A stretch of 63,848 nt of DNA from an uncultured Opitutaceae bacterium (GTDB lineage: Bacteria; Verrucomicrobiota; Verrucomicrobiia; Opitutales; Opitutaceae): the NCBI GenBank assembly GCA_937902925.1, contig CALFNN010000041.1:1-63848 (forward strand), written 5' to 3'. The notes beneath the pieces are model-generated. The model had not been told where the DNA came from. It searched no databases and was given only the letters and a program-made list of their open reading frames with translations. Shown here in pieces: positions 18,310 through 27,322 of the stretch. The position numbers and the translations under genes were made by a program. Each line of letters starts with the position of its first letter. The first letter of the stretch is position 1.

Positions 18310-18445
18310 TTGGGCGGAAACGTTGGGAGCGGCCATCGCTGAGTCAAGCGGGCCGCGCGGCGACGCGCCCTAGGGTCAATCCCCGTGGATGAAATCCCTG
18401 TCGGGTTCGCGAGGCGGACGGCGCATGTAAGGATGAACAACCCCT

Positions 18446-21199
18446 ATGACTACCCTACTCAGCATTCTCGCCCGGAGTTCCCGGACGCCGTTTCCTTCCC
18501 CGCGTGGACGTGTCGCAGCGCTCCCCACGACGGCCGCGCTGGCCTTGGTCCTTGGAATCAGCCTGGCTCGGGCCGAGGACAAGCCCGCCGCCGCAAAGCC
18601 GGCAACGACCGAGCCAGCGGTGGTCATGGAAGGCGTGACGGTGACCGGGGTGCGCGCCAGCTTGATCACGGCGCAGGAACTGAAACTCAACGCTCCGGAG
18701 TTCGTCGACTCCATCGTCGCCCAGGATATCGGCAAGTTCCCCGACAACACCGTGGCGGAGGCGCTCCAGCGCGTCCCGGGCATCCAGGTGTCCCACACCG
18801 CGGGCGAAGCGAGCGGCGTGGTGATCCGCGGCCTGCCGAACATCGAGACCACCTTGAACGGTTACGAGGTTTTCACGGGAACCGGCCGTGGCGTGGCGCT
18901 CCAGGACATTCCCGCGGAAATGCTCGCCGGCGTTGATGCCTACAAGTCGGTCGGCCCCGACAAGATCGAGGGCGGGGTGGCGGGATTGATCGACGTCCGG
19001 CTTCGCCGGCCCTTCGATTTTTCGGGGCTCGCCTTCGCCGTCAACGCCCGGGGCTTCCGCAGCAACCAAGCGAAAAAGGACAGCTACAACCTGAGTTTCC
19101 TCGCCAGCAACCGATGGAAAACGTCCGACGGCGAATTCGGCGCGCTGCTCGATGTCTCCAATGCGCGGCAGCAATACGAGGACCAGATCTCCGACAACTA
19201 CGTCCACTTCGGAGCCAACGGCGAGACGTTCGATCTCGCGACCGATCCGTCGGGCGTGCGCGGCTACTACGCGGACAACTACGGCCTGCAGCTCATCCCG
19301 GGAAAACGCACGCGGCCGGCGGCTTCGCTCATGCTGCAATGGCGGACCAACAGCGGCATCGAGCTCTACTGGGACAATCTCTTCACGGGCTACCGCAACG
19401 ACCACACCGTCGATTTCTTCATCCCGATTCCGAGCTTTGGAGGGTTTCGCGATACAGTCGTCCTCTTTCCCGCCGGCTACCAGGGTTACAACGTCCCCGA
19501 AAAATATGACGCCGCGGGCACGCCGGCGCGATTCGTCCAGAGTCTGGTGGCGCACAATACCAACACCATCGCGAGCAAGCAGTCGTTCTCCGACAAGACC
19601 GACACCTACCAGGGTGCGTTCGGCGGCAAGTGGGATAACGGCCGCGTGAAGCTGACGGCCGACATGAGCTATAATTTTTCCACCGTCCACACGCGGGGCG
19701 TGATTCTCGACACCATCATCGTGTCGCCGACGCTGGCGGTCACCTACAACGACGGGGCCCCGTCGACGATCAATCTTTCCGGCATCAGCTACACCGATCC
19801 GGCGAACTACCACATGAGTCAGTATTTCGACCAGTGGGGCCGCGACCACACCGCCGCCTATGCGATCAAGAGCGATGCGCTCATCCGGCTGGACAATGCC
19901 TTCGTGAAATCGGTGCAGTTTGGCGTGCGTTACTCGGACCGGGACGTGAATTCGCACTCCGCCAATCCCGGCAGCTATGGACTGCCGTTTGCCACGCTGG
20001 AGTCGAGCATTCCCGGCCTCGCGACCCTGTCCTCCTCCACGCCCTTTGTCTCGGCGAGCGCCCTCAATGTGCGCCAGTGGGTTTCGCCCAACGAGAATTT
20101 CCTGCTCACGAACACCGACACGATCCGCGCGCTCGGCGGCCGCCCGCTCGGTTTGCCCCCGGCCGATCAGTCCCGGGTCTTTCTCGACACCGAGAAGACG
20201 TTCGCGAGCTACGCCATGGCCGACTACAAAGCCGATCTCGGCGGACTGCCGCTCGACGGCGCGTTCGGCGTCCGCTTCACCGACAATCACGATTCATTGG
20301 GCGGCTACCAGCGGCAGACCGTCAACGGTTCCACCACCGGACCATTCGTGCTGACCACCGTCGATAGCGCCCGCTGGGACGTGTTGCCCACATTTAACGG
20401 CCGCCTGAAACTGCAGGATAATCTGCTGCTCCGGGCCTCGGTGACGAAGACCATGACGCGGCCGGGCTACGCGAGCCTGAATCCGGCAGTTTCTGTCACC
20501 TCGCCGGGACCGACAATCCAAGGCTCGGGCTCCGGCGGCAATCCGGGCCTGAGTCCGATTCGGTCGACGAACTACGATCTGGGACTGGAATACTACATGT
20601 CGAAGTCGAGCCAGATGACGGTCGCGGCATTCTACCGCAACATCGACGGCTACATTCAGAATTACGCCGGCCAGGAGATCATCGGAGGAAATTCCTACAG
20701 CATCACGCGTCCGCGCAGCACGCACAACGGATACCTGCAGGGCCTCGAAACCGGCTACCAGCAGTTCATGGATTTCCTGCCCGATGCCTTCAAGGGCCTG
20801 GGTGTGCAGGTCAACTACACCTATATCAAGGGCGAGACCGAGGATCCCATCACGCACCTGAAAGTTCCGTTGGCGCAGGTGTCGAAATCCAGCTACAATG
20901 CCGTCTTGATTTACGAGGCGGGCCCGTTCTCCAGCCGGCTCGCTTACAACTGGCGCGGTCGGTTCATTGACAGCTACAATCAGCCCGGCATCCAGCCGTC
21001 GACAGTCTGGGTGCAATCGAACGATCGGCTCGATTTTTCCGCAAGCTACGACCTGGCCAAGAACCTGACGATCACGCTCGATGCGACCAATCTGCTGGGG
21101 CACAAATATCACGACAACTTCGGCAATCTCACCATGTTTTCCCGTGACATCCGAAACTACGACAAGACGTATGGCATGGGCGTGAGATATAAGTATTGA
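18446..21199 (+). CDS. TonB-dependent outer-membrane receptor (Xanthomonas/Caulobacter type)
   Basis: A 917-residue outer-membrane beta-barrel that imports ligands using TonB energy. The signal peptide centre is TAALALVLGISLARAE (residues 29-44). A TonB-box-like MEGVTVTGVRASL is followed by the plug domain (DIGKFPDNTVAEALQRVPGIQV, VVIRGLPNIETTLNG) and a long barrel ending in GMGVRYKY with a C-terminal aromatic. The VTGxRASLxxAxxxK start and plug pattern belong to the receptor class linked to complex carbohydrates in Caulobacter-type bacteria. It is followed on the same strand by GH51 and GH43 genes, so arabino-oligosaccharides are the likely ligand. There is no SusD-like lipoprotein gene beside it. 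Confidence 0.93.
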   Translation: MTTLLSILARSSRTPFPSPRGRVAALPTTAALALVLGISLARAEDKPAAAKPATTEPAVVMEGVTVTGVRASLITAQELKLNAPEFVDSIVAQDIGKFPDNTVAEALQRVPGIQVSHTAGEASGVVIRGLPNIETTLNGYEVFTGTGRGVALQDIPAEMLAGVDAYKSVGPDKIEGGVAGLIDVRLRRPFDFSGLAFAVNARGFRSNQAKKDSYNLSFLASNRWKTSDGEFGALLDVSNARQQYEDQISDNYVHFGANGETFDLATDPSGVRGYYADNYGLQLIPGKRTRPAASLMLQWRTNSGIELYWDNLFTGYRNDHTVDFFIPIPSFGGFRDTVVLFPAGYQGYNVPEKYDAAGTPARFVQSLVAHNTNTIASKQSFSDKTDTYQGAFGGKWDNGRVKLTADMSYNFSTVHTRGVILDTIIVSPTLAVTYNDGAPSTINLSGISYTDPANYHMSQYFDQWGRDHTAAYAIKSDALIRLDNAFVKSVQFGVRYSDRDVNSHSANPGSYGLPFATLESSIPGLATLSSSTPFVSASALNVRQWVSPNENFLLTNTDTIRALGGRPLGLPPADQSRVFLDTEKTFASYAMADYKADLGGLPLDGAFGVRFTDNHDSLGGYQRQTVNGSTTGPFVLTTVDSARWDVLPTFNGRLKLQDNLLLRASVTKTMTRPGYASLNPAVSVTSPGPTIQGSGSGGNPGLSPIRSTNYDLGLEYYMSKSSQMTVAAFYRNIDGYIQNYAGQEIIGGNSYSITRPRSTHNGYLQGLETGYQQFMDFLPDAFKGLGVQVNYTYIKGETEDPITHLKVPLAQVSKSSYNAVLIYEAGPFSSRLAYNWRGRFIDSYNQPGIQPSTVWVQSNDRLDFSASYDLAKNLTITLDATNLLGHKYHDNFGNLTMFSRDIRNYDKTYGMGVRYKY

Positions 21200-21347
21200 A
21201 CCGCGGTGGCGCCGGAGGCCGGATGGGGGCGAAGGTGCCGCTTCGTTGTCGCCCGCGGACAACGACCGGGCGAGCCTTCCCCCGTTCCCGCAACCGCCGT
21301 CGATCGGATCGCCCGGCGACTGGCGTTCCGGGCGATCTCCAATCATC

Positions 21348-23315
21348 ATGACAAGTAAACCGACAGTTCTACTTCTGTTATCCCTTGCGGCGATGCTGGC
21401 GATGCCCGGACGCGCGGCGACGATCACGGTGAAAGCGGATCAACCCGGCGCGGCGATCAATCCGGCGATGTGGGGCGCGTTTTTCGAGGACATCAACTTC
21501 GGGGCCGATGGCGGACTCTACGCTGAATTGGTGAAGAACCGCGGATTCGAGTTCCCGGAGCCTCTGATGGGCTGGACGAAACTCAGCCCGTCGCTGGCGA
21601 AGGGAGAACTCGCGGTGCGCGATGACGCTCCGTTCAACCCGAACAACCCGCACTACCTGCGCCTGAAGTCGGAAGGCACGGCGCCATTTGGAGTCTCGAA
21701 CGAAGGTTTTCGCGGCATCGGCGTGCGAAAGGGCGAAGCCTACGATTTTTCCGTGCGGCTTCGCGCGATCGCGGGGGCATCGGATCTGAAGGTGCAGCTC
21801 TACGGCGGCGATGGTGCGGTGCTGGACACGGTCGACCTGAAGGATTTCTCCGGAGCGTGGAAGAAATACACCGCCACGCTGCACCCGAATGACACGGATG
21901 CACACGCCCGGCTCGCGGTGACGCTGTCGGGCAAAGGCACGCTCGACGTGGACTTCGTCTCGTTGTTTCCAGAGCACACTTGGAAAAACCGGCCCAAGGG
22001 CCTGCGGGCCGACATGGTGCAGGCACTGGCGGATTTACATCCGGGGTTCCTGCGTTTTCCCGGCGGCTGCATCGTCGAAGGCAGCGTCCTTGACCGGCGC
22101 TACCAGTGGAAAAAGACGATCGGCCCGATCGAGGACCGCCCCTTGCTCGTCAATCGTTGGAATTATGAATTCCTGCACCGCCCGACACCGGATTACTACC
22201 AGTCGTTTGGTCTCGGGTTTTTCGAATACTTCCAACTATGCGAGGACATCGACGCCCAACCGCTGCCAATCCTGAATTGCGGGATGGCGTGCCAGTTCAA
22301 CTCCGGCGAACTCTGTCCGCTCGACGAACTCGGCTCCTATATCCAGGACGCCCTCGATTTGATCGAGTTCGCCAACGGTTCCATCGACACCGCCTGGGGT
22401 GCGAAGCGGGCCGCCCTTGGGCACCCTGCGCCGTTTGGGATGAAGCTGCTCGGCGTCGGTAACGAACAATGGGGTCAGCAATACATCGACCGCTACGAGA
22501 AATTCGCGCAGGCGATCAAGAGCCGTCACCCCGAGATCCAGCTGATCTCGGCGGCAGGCCCGGACCCGGCCGATGCGCGGTTTCATTTTGCGTGGGACAA
22601 GTTGCGCGCACTGCACGCCGATATCATCGACGAGCACTGCTACGCGCTCCCGGATTGGTTCTTTTCCAACACGCACCGCTACGACGGCTACGACCGCAAC
22701 GGGCCCAAAGTCTTCATGGGCGAATATGCGGCCCAGAGCGTCGGCGTGGTCAGCGTCAAGAATCGCAACGACCTCGAGTGCGCGCTGGCCGAGGCCGCCT
22801 ACATGACCGGCCTCGAGCGCAACGCGGATGTCGTCCGCATGGCCTCCTATGCGCCGCTGTTTGCCAACACCGACGCCTGGCAGTGGACGCCCGATCTCAT
22901 CTGGACCGACAGCCTGCGCACGGTGCGGACTCCCAGTTATCATGTGCAGCGGCTCTTTGCCCAAAATCACGGCGATCGGGTATTGCCGACGACGATGAGC
23001 CGGCTGCCGACTGGGGAAGCGGTGCGCCGGTATGCCTCGGGGGTGCTTGATGCGACGTCAGGCGAAGTTATTCTCAAACTCGTAAACGGAACGGCGAGTG
23101 CCGCCACCGACACGGTGGAACTGACTGGCATTCGTCAGATCAAAGGAGGCACGATGACAGTGCTTCACGCGGATAGTCCGAGTGCGGTCAACACACTCGA
23201 TCGCCCTGAGGAAGTGGAACCCGGGACGACGGCCTTCTCGCCCGCGGGTCCGAAGTTTGAAGTCACACTCCCGGCGAACTCATTTACGGTGATTCGTCTG
23301 GGCGCCGCCCAGTGA
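21348..23315 (+). CDS. Secreted alpha-L-arabinofuranosidase, GH51, with N-terminal CBM-like region
   Basis: A 655-residue exported enzyme that releases L-arabinose from arabinan side chains or oligosaccharides. The signal peptide is TVLLLLSLAAMLAMPGRAA. The GH51 start MWGAFFEDINFGADGGLYAELVKNRGFEFP is followed at residues about 75-207 by a beta-rich carbohydrate-binding-like insertion, then the barrel with Glu373 in GVGNEQWGQQ (acid/base) and Glu459 in VFMGEYAAQS (nucleophile). This long architecture differs from the shorter GH51 at 12618-14267, so the two are not recent duplicates. I chose ATG 21348 for the signal peptide. The GH43 gene follows on the same strand. Confidence 0.92.
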   Translation: MTSKPTVLLLLSLAAMLAMPGRAATITVKADQPGAAINPAMWGAFFEDINFGADGGLYAELVKNRGFEFPEPLMGWTKLSPSLAKGELAVRDDAPFNPNNPHYLRLKSEGTAPFGVSNEGFRGIGVRKGEAYDFSVRLRAIAGASDLKVQLYGGDGAVLDTVDLKDFSGAWKKYTATLHPNDTDAHARLAVTLSGKGTLDVDFVSLFPEHTWKNRPKGLRADMVQALADLHPGFLRFPGGCIVEGSVLDRRYQWKKTIGPIEDRPLLVNRWNYEFLHRPTPDYYQSFGLGFFEYFQLCEDIDAQPLPILNCGMACQFNSGELCPLDELGSYIQDALDLIEFANGSIDTAWGAKRAALGHPAPFGMKLLGVGNEQWGQQYIDRYEKFAQAIKSRHPEIQLISAAGPDPADARFHFAWDKLRALHADIIDEHCYALPDWFFSNTHRYDGYDRNGPKVFMGEYAAQSVGVVSVKNRNDLECALAEAAYMTGLERNADVVRMASYAPLFANTDAWQWTPDLIWTDSLRTVRTPSYHVQRLFAQNHGDRVLPTTMSRLPTGEAVRRYASGVLDATSGEVILKLVNGTASAATDTVELTGIRQIKGGTMTVLHADSPSAVNTLDRPEEVEPGTTAFSPAGPKFEVTLPANSFTVIRLGAAQ

Positions 23316-23365
23316 TCGACGTGGCCCGAGGCGGCCGAGACGAAATCCGAGGGCTCTGTCCACCG

Positions 23366-25354
23366 ATGCGCTCGATCGTCACCTTGGTCCTGGCGCTGGC
23401 GGGCCTTGCGAATCCGCTCGCGGCGGGTAGTTGGGCGTTGAGCGGATCGCTGGGTGCCCACGATCCGAGCATCATCAAGGAGGGTGACACATGGTGGTGT
23501 TTCGCCACCGGGTTTGGCGTGCCGATCAAAAGTTCGCCGGACGGTTTGCGCTGGAGCCAGAAAGGGCGGCTCTTCGATGCGGAGCTGCCGTGGTGGCGGA
23601 CCTACGCACCGACGATGGGCAACGTCGATGTCTGGGCGCCCGACCTGCACCGGTTCGGCGACCGCACCTGGTGCTTTTATTCCGTGTCGGAGTTTGGCCG
23701 CAACAACTCGGCCATTGGACTCAAGTCCTGCACCAGCATCGCAGTCGGCGACTGGCGCGACGACGGCCTGGTGATCAGTTCCAGTAGCGGCAGCCAGAAC
23801 TACAACGCCATCGATCCCAACCTGGCGGTCGACGCCGCGGGCAACCCCTGGCTCGCGTTTGGCTCGTGGTTCGACGGCATCCACGTTGTCCAGCTCGACG
23901 CCGAAACCATGAAGCCGACGGGGCCGATCTCCGCCATCGCCCGGCGGTCGAACGGAATCGAGGGCTCGAACATCGTCTATGCGAACGGATACTACTACCT
24001 GTTCGTGTCGATCGACACGTGCTGTCAGGGCGTCAATAGCACCTATAAAATCGCGGTTGGAAGATCGCGGGATATCACGGGGCCCTACCTCGACAAGAGC
24101 GGCGCAGCCATGATGGCCGGCGCGAGCACGCTGCTCGAAGTGGGTGGCGATCGCTGGAAAGGGCCGGGCGGGCAGAGCGTTGATCAAAACGGCAGCGCCT
24201 GGATCATCGCGCGCCACGCCTACGACGCGTTCGCAAACGGGACGCCCACGCTTCTGATCAACGACCTCTATTGGGACGCGGGCAGCTGGCCGAGTTACAC
24301 GGGCTCCGGCCTGCCGCAGGTCGTTTCGGATTCGGTCAACCCAGCCATCGCCGCCGGCACTGGCGTCACGCTTAGTGTCGGCGGCACGGAAGCTCCGCCG
24401 TTGACTTACCAGTGGATGAAAAGCGGCCTTGCGATTGCCGGGGGAACCGGTGCCACGCTCGGGATCGGAAGCTTCCAGCCGGGTGACGCCGGCGTCTATT
24501 CGGCCCTGGTCACCGGGACGGCGGCGAGCTTGAGCGACCCGGGGGTTCTCGGCATCGCGACCACCGGCAAGACACTCGGCTCGGCGGAGGAAGTGGGGCC
24601 GAACATCCCGCACCCCAACGGGAACATCTACGATCAAGTGCTACTCGATGGGACGGCGGCGACCATCACCGCCGATCCAGGGCAGGTCACGCGCATATCC
24701 TATATCGACCGCAACGACGACATCGTGCAGGTCGAATTCAGCGGTGCTGGAACGCTGACGATTTCACTCGACGACGCGTCCGGTCCGGCGCCGCCGGTGA
24801 ACTACAATCAGGCGGCCGTCTCCTACATGCGGGGCGCCGCGCGGATCGTGATAGCAGGCGCCGACGACACGACCAACGTTTCCGTTTTCAGCGTCGGTCG
24901 CATGACGGCGGTCAATCCGGCGTTGTTCCGGAGCGACGTCACCTACGATGGCTGGGCGGACATCGCGGCAATCTCGATCCTCAGTGCCAACGGCCGGTTT
25001 GGCGGCATCCGCACGGCCAACGCCCGCTATTCGGCAGCGCGAGGGATGACGGGGATCTACGCGCCACGGGTGGAATTCGATGGACCGGTTTACGTCGGCG
25101 GCATCACGGCGACGGATCCGTCGGCGAACCCCGTGCTGGTTCTCGGCGCCGCGCTCGGCGACACCGCAGTGACCGGCGGGGACCTGTTCCAGCCCAATGG
25201 CCAGCCCGTCGCAGTGAGCGGGCTCGCCCAGCTGAGGTTTTCGGCCGGCACGGATTCCCACGGCAATTTTTTCGCCGCCCAAGCGAACCGGGCGCGGTTG
25301 CACCAAGAGGGCGTCGACGTGACCGACCAGATCGTCGTCAATCCCGCGCCCTGA
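23366..25354 (+). CDS. Secreted GH43 arabinanase with Ig-like domain and novel C-terminal region
   Basis: A 662-residue secreted enzyme. Residues 1-20 are a signal peptide (SIVTLVLALAGLANPLAAG). The GH43 propeller (about 25-315) carries Asp33 in GAHDPSI, Asp150 in NYNAIDPNL and Glu199 in NGIEGSN, plus VSIDTCCQGVNSTYKIAVG, matching arabinan endo-1,5-alpha-L-arabinanases. Residues about 320-397 are an immunoglobulin-like domain (LTYQWMKSGLAIAGGTGATL, GDAGVYSALV). Residues about 400-662 form a beta-rich region that I do not recognise. An alternative GTG start at 23312 would overlap the GH51 stop but adds no signal-like sequence. It ends the rightward arabinan gene set, convergent with glmS 21 bases away. 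Confidence 0.9.
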   Translation: MRSIVTLVLALAGLANPLAAGSWALSGSLGAHDPSIIKEGDTWWCFATGFGVPIKSSPDGLRWSQKGRLFDAELPWWRTYAPTMGNVDVWAPDLHRFGDRTWCFYSVSEFGRNNSAIGLKSCTSIAVGDWRDDGLVISSSSGSQNYNAIDPNLAVDAAGNPWLAFGSWFDGIHVVQLDAETMKPTGPISAIARRSNGIEGSNIVYANGYYYLFVSIDTCCQGVNSTYKIAVGRSRDITGPYLDKSGAAMMAGASTLLEVGGDRWKGPGGQSVDQNGSAWIIARHAYDAFANGTPTLLINDLYWDAGSWPSYTGSGLPQVVSDSVNPAIAAGTGVTLSVGGTEAPPLTYQWMKSGLAIAGGTGATLGIGSFQPGDAGVYSALVTGTAASLSDPGVLGIATTGKTLGSAEEVGPNIPHPNGNIYDQVLLDGTAATITADPGQVTRISYIDRNDDIVQVEFSGAGTLTISLDDASGPAPPVNYNQAAVSYMRGAARIVIAGADDTTNVSVFSVGRMTAVNPALFRSDVTYDGWADIAAISILSANGRFGGIRTANARYSAARGMTGIYAPRVEFDGPVYVGGITATDPSANPVLVLGAALGDTAVTGGDLFQPNGQPVAVSGLAQLRFSAGTDSHGNFFAAQANRARLHQEGVDVTDQIVVNPAP

Positions 25355-25375
25355 TCCACCGGTCCGGCCGTGGAT

Positions 25376-27229
25376 TTATTCCACCGTGACCGATTTCGCG
25401 AGGTTACGCGGCTTGTCGACATCGCAGCCCCGCTCGACGGCAATGTAGTAACTGAGGAGCTGCACCGGGATCGCCGCCACGATCGGCAGCACCGCCTCGT
25501 GGCATTCGGGAATCGTGATGACCTCGTCGGCGAGACCGGGCGGGAGGTCGGCACCTTCGGTGATGATCGCAATGATCGGGCCCTTGCGCGCCCTGATCTC
25601 CTGCATCGACGAGATGATCTTCGGAAAAATTTCGCCGGCGGGCGCGAAGAAGACACTCGGGCATTTCTCGCTGATGAGAGCGATGGGGCCATGTTTCATT
25701 TCCGCGGCGGGGTAGCCCTCGGCGTGGATGTAGGAGATCTCCTTCAGCTTGAGCGCGCCCTCGAGCGCGAGTGGGAAAAGCGACAGCCGCCCGAGGAACA
25801 GCATGTCGTCGTATTTCGCGAAACGTTTCGCGACCGCCTTGATGTGCGGCGCCTGTTCCAGCGCCTTGCGGACCAGATCGGGCGCGCCCTTCAGGGCCTT
25901 CACGTATTGCACCCCATCGCTGAAACTCATGTCGCGCAGCCGGGCGACATAGAGTGCGATCATCGCCGAAACCAGGAGTTGCGAGGTGAAGGCCTTCGTC
26001 GAGGCGACGCCGATCTCGGGGCCGACGTGCTGGTAAATGCCGCCATCCGCCTCGCGGGCGAGAGTGGAACCGACGACATTGTTGATCGCGAGGGCCTTGT
26101 AGCCCTTGCGCTTGGCCTCCCGCAAGGCGGCGAGCGTGTCGATGGTCTCGCCCGACTGGCTGATCACAAAGAAGAGCGTGTTGCTGTGCAGCGGCGTATT
26201 GCGGTAGCGGAACTCCGACGCGTAGTCCACCTCGACCGGCAGCCGGGCGAACCGCTCGATCAGATGTTCGGCCACCAGGCAGGCGTGCCACGCGGTGCCG
26301 CAGGCGACAAAGAGAAACCGGTCGATCTGCCGGAGTTCGGCGGCGGTGAGGTTGAGGCCGCCGAAATTCGCGGTGCTGCCGTCCTCGGAGAAACGGCCGC
26401 GCATGGAATTTTCGAGCGCAAGCGGCTGCTCGAAGATTTCCTTTTCCATGAAGTGCGCATAGGCGCCCTGCTCGGCGTCCTTGACCGACCAGGTGATCTT
26501 GTCGACGACGGGCGAGACGTCGGCCTGGTCGAGCGTGGTGATGGTGAAGCCCGCCGGCGTGAGGTGCACAACTTCGCCGTCCTTGATGTAGACGACGTTC
26601 TGCGTGCGACTGATGAGGGCCGAGGCGTCGGAGGCGAGGATGTATTCGTGTTCGCCGACGCCCAGAATGAGCGGGGACGCCTTGCGCGCAGCGACGATTT
26701 CGCCAGGAAAGTTGACGCAGAGCGTGGCGATGCCATAGGTGCCCTCGACGTGCTGCAGGGTTTTCCGCACGCTCTCGGCGAACCGGCTCGTGCCGTTCTG
26801 GCCGGCGGGTTCCTTCGCGTAGTGGTAGGCAATGAGGTTGCAGAGCACCTCGGTGTCGGTCTCGGACTGGAAGGTGTAGCCCTTCCCCGCGAGAAACGTT
26901 TTCATCTGGGCGTAATTCTCGATCACGCCATTGTGGATGAGGGCGAACTTCCCGTCGCTGCTGACATGGGGATGGGCGTTGGCGTCGGTCACGCCGCCAT
27001 GCGTTGCCCAGCGGGTGTGACCGATGCCGGTGGTGCCGTTGAAGTGATGCCGGGCGCACTCCTTGACGAGCACCTCGACGCGCCCCGCTTTTTTCGCCAC
27101 GTCGACCCGCCCGCCCTGCAGCACGCAGACGCCCGCGGAGTCGTATCCGCGATACTCAAGCCGCTTGAGGCCCTCGAGCAGGATGGAGACTGCCTTCTGT
27201 TTCCCGACGTAGCCGACGATGCCGCACAT
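25376..27229 (-). CDS. glmS: Glutamine-fructose-6-phosphate aminotransferase (isomerizing)
   Basis: GlmS makes glucosamine 6-phosphate from fructose 6-phosphate and glutamine, the entry step to cell-wall and lipopolysaccharide amino sugars. The 617-residue protein begins MCGIVGYVG; Cys2 is the glutaminase nucleophile exposed after Met removal. The glutaminase domain shows RLEYRGYDSAG and TGIGHTRWATHG. Two SIS isomerase domains follow, with VACGTAWHA, SQSGETIDTLAALR and, near the end, ERGCDVDKPRNLAKSVTVE. Full length, no oddities. It is divergent from glgC across 93 bases. No glmS ribozyme is evident upstream, only an A-rich stretch directly before the ATG. Confidence 0.97.
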   Translation of the reverse strand: MCGIVGYVGKQKAVSILLEGLKRLEYRGYDSAGVCVLQGGRVDVAKKAGRVEVLVKECARHHFNGTTGIGHTRWATHGGVTDANAHPHVSSDGKFALIHNGVIENYAQMKTFLAGKGYTFQSETDTEVLCNLIAYHYAKEPAGQNGTSRFAESVRKTLQHVEGTYGIATLCVNFPGEIVAARKASPLILGVGEHEYILASDASALISRTQNVVYIKDGEVVHLTPAGFTITTLDQADVSPVVDKITWSVKDAEQGAYAHFMEKEIFEQPLALENSMRGRFSEDGSTANFGGLNLTAAELRQIDRFLFVACGTAWHACLVAEHLIERFARLPVEVDYASEFRYRNTPLHSNTLFFVISQSGETIDTLAALREAKRKGYKALAINNVVGSTLAREADGGIYQHVGPEIGVASTKAFTSQLLVSAMIALYVARLRDMSFSDGVQYVKALKGAPDLVRKALEQAPHIKAVAKRFAKYDDMLFLGRLSLFPLALEGALKLKEISYIHAEGYPAAEMKHGPIALISEKCPSVFFAPAGEIFPKIISSMQEIRARKGPIIAIITEGADLPPGLADEVITIPECHEAVLPIVAAIPVQLLSYYIAVERGCDVDKPRNLAKSVTVE

Positions 27230-27322
27230 GTTTTTTTTCGCGTTAGCCTATTTTGTCTGGCGAAATTACCCGCGCAGGCAAAGGTGGGGCAAGGTTTTAG
27301 GACAACCCCGGAGGACTTTCTT

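Noticed and set aside
12618-25354. GH51/GH43 pairs as a simple tandem duplication
   Set aside because: The two GH51 proteins differ strongly in length and architecture, as do the GH43 proteins, so they are not recent copies.
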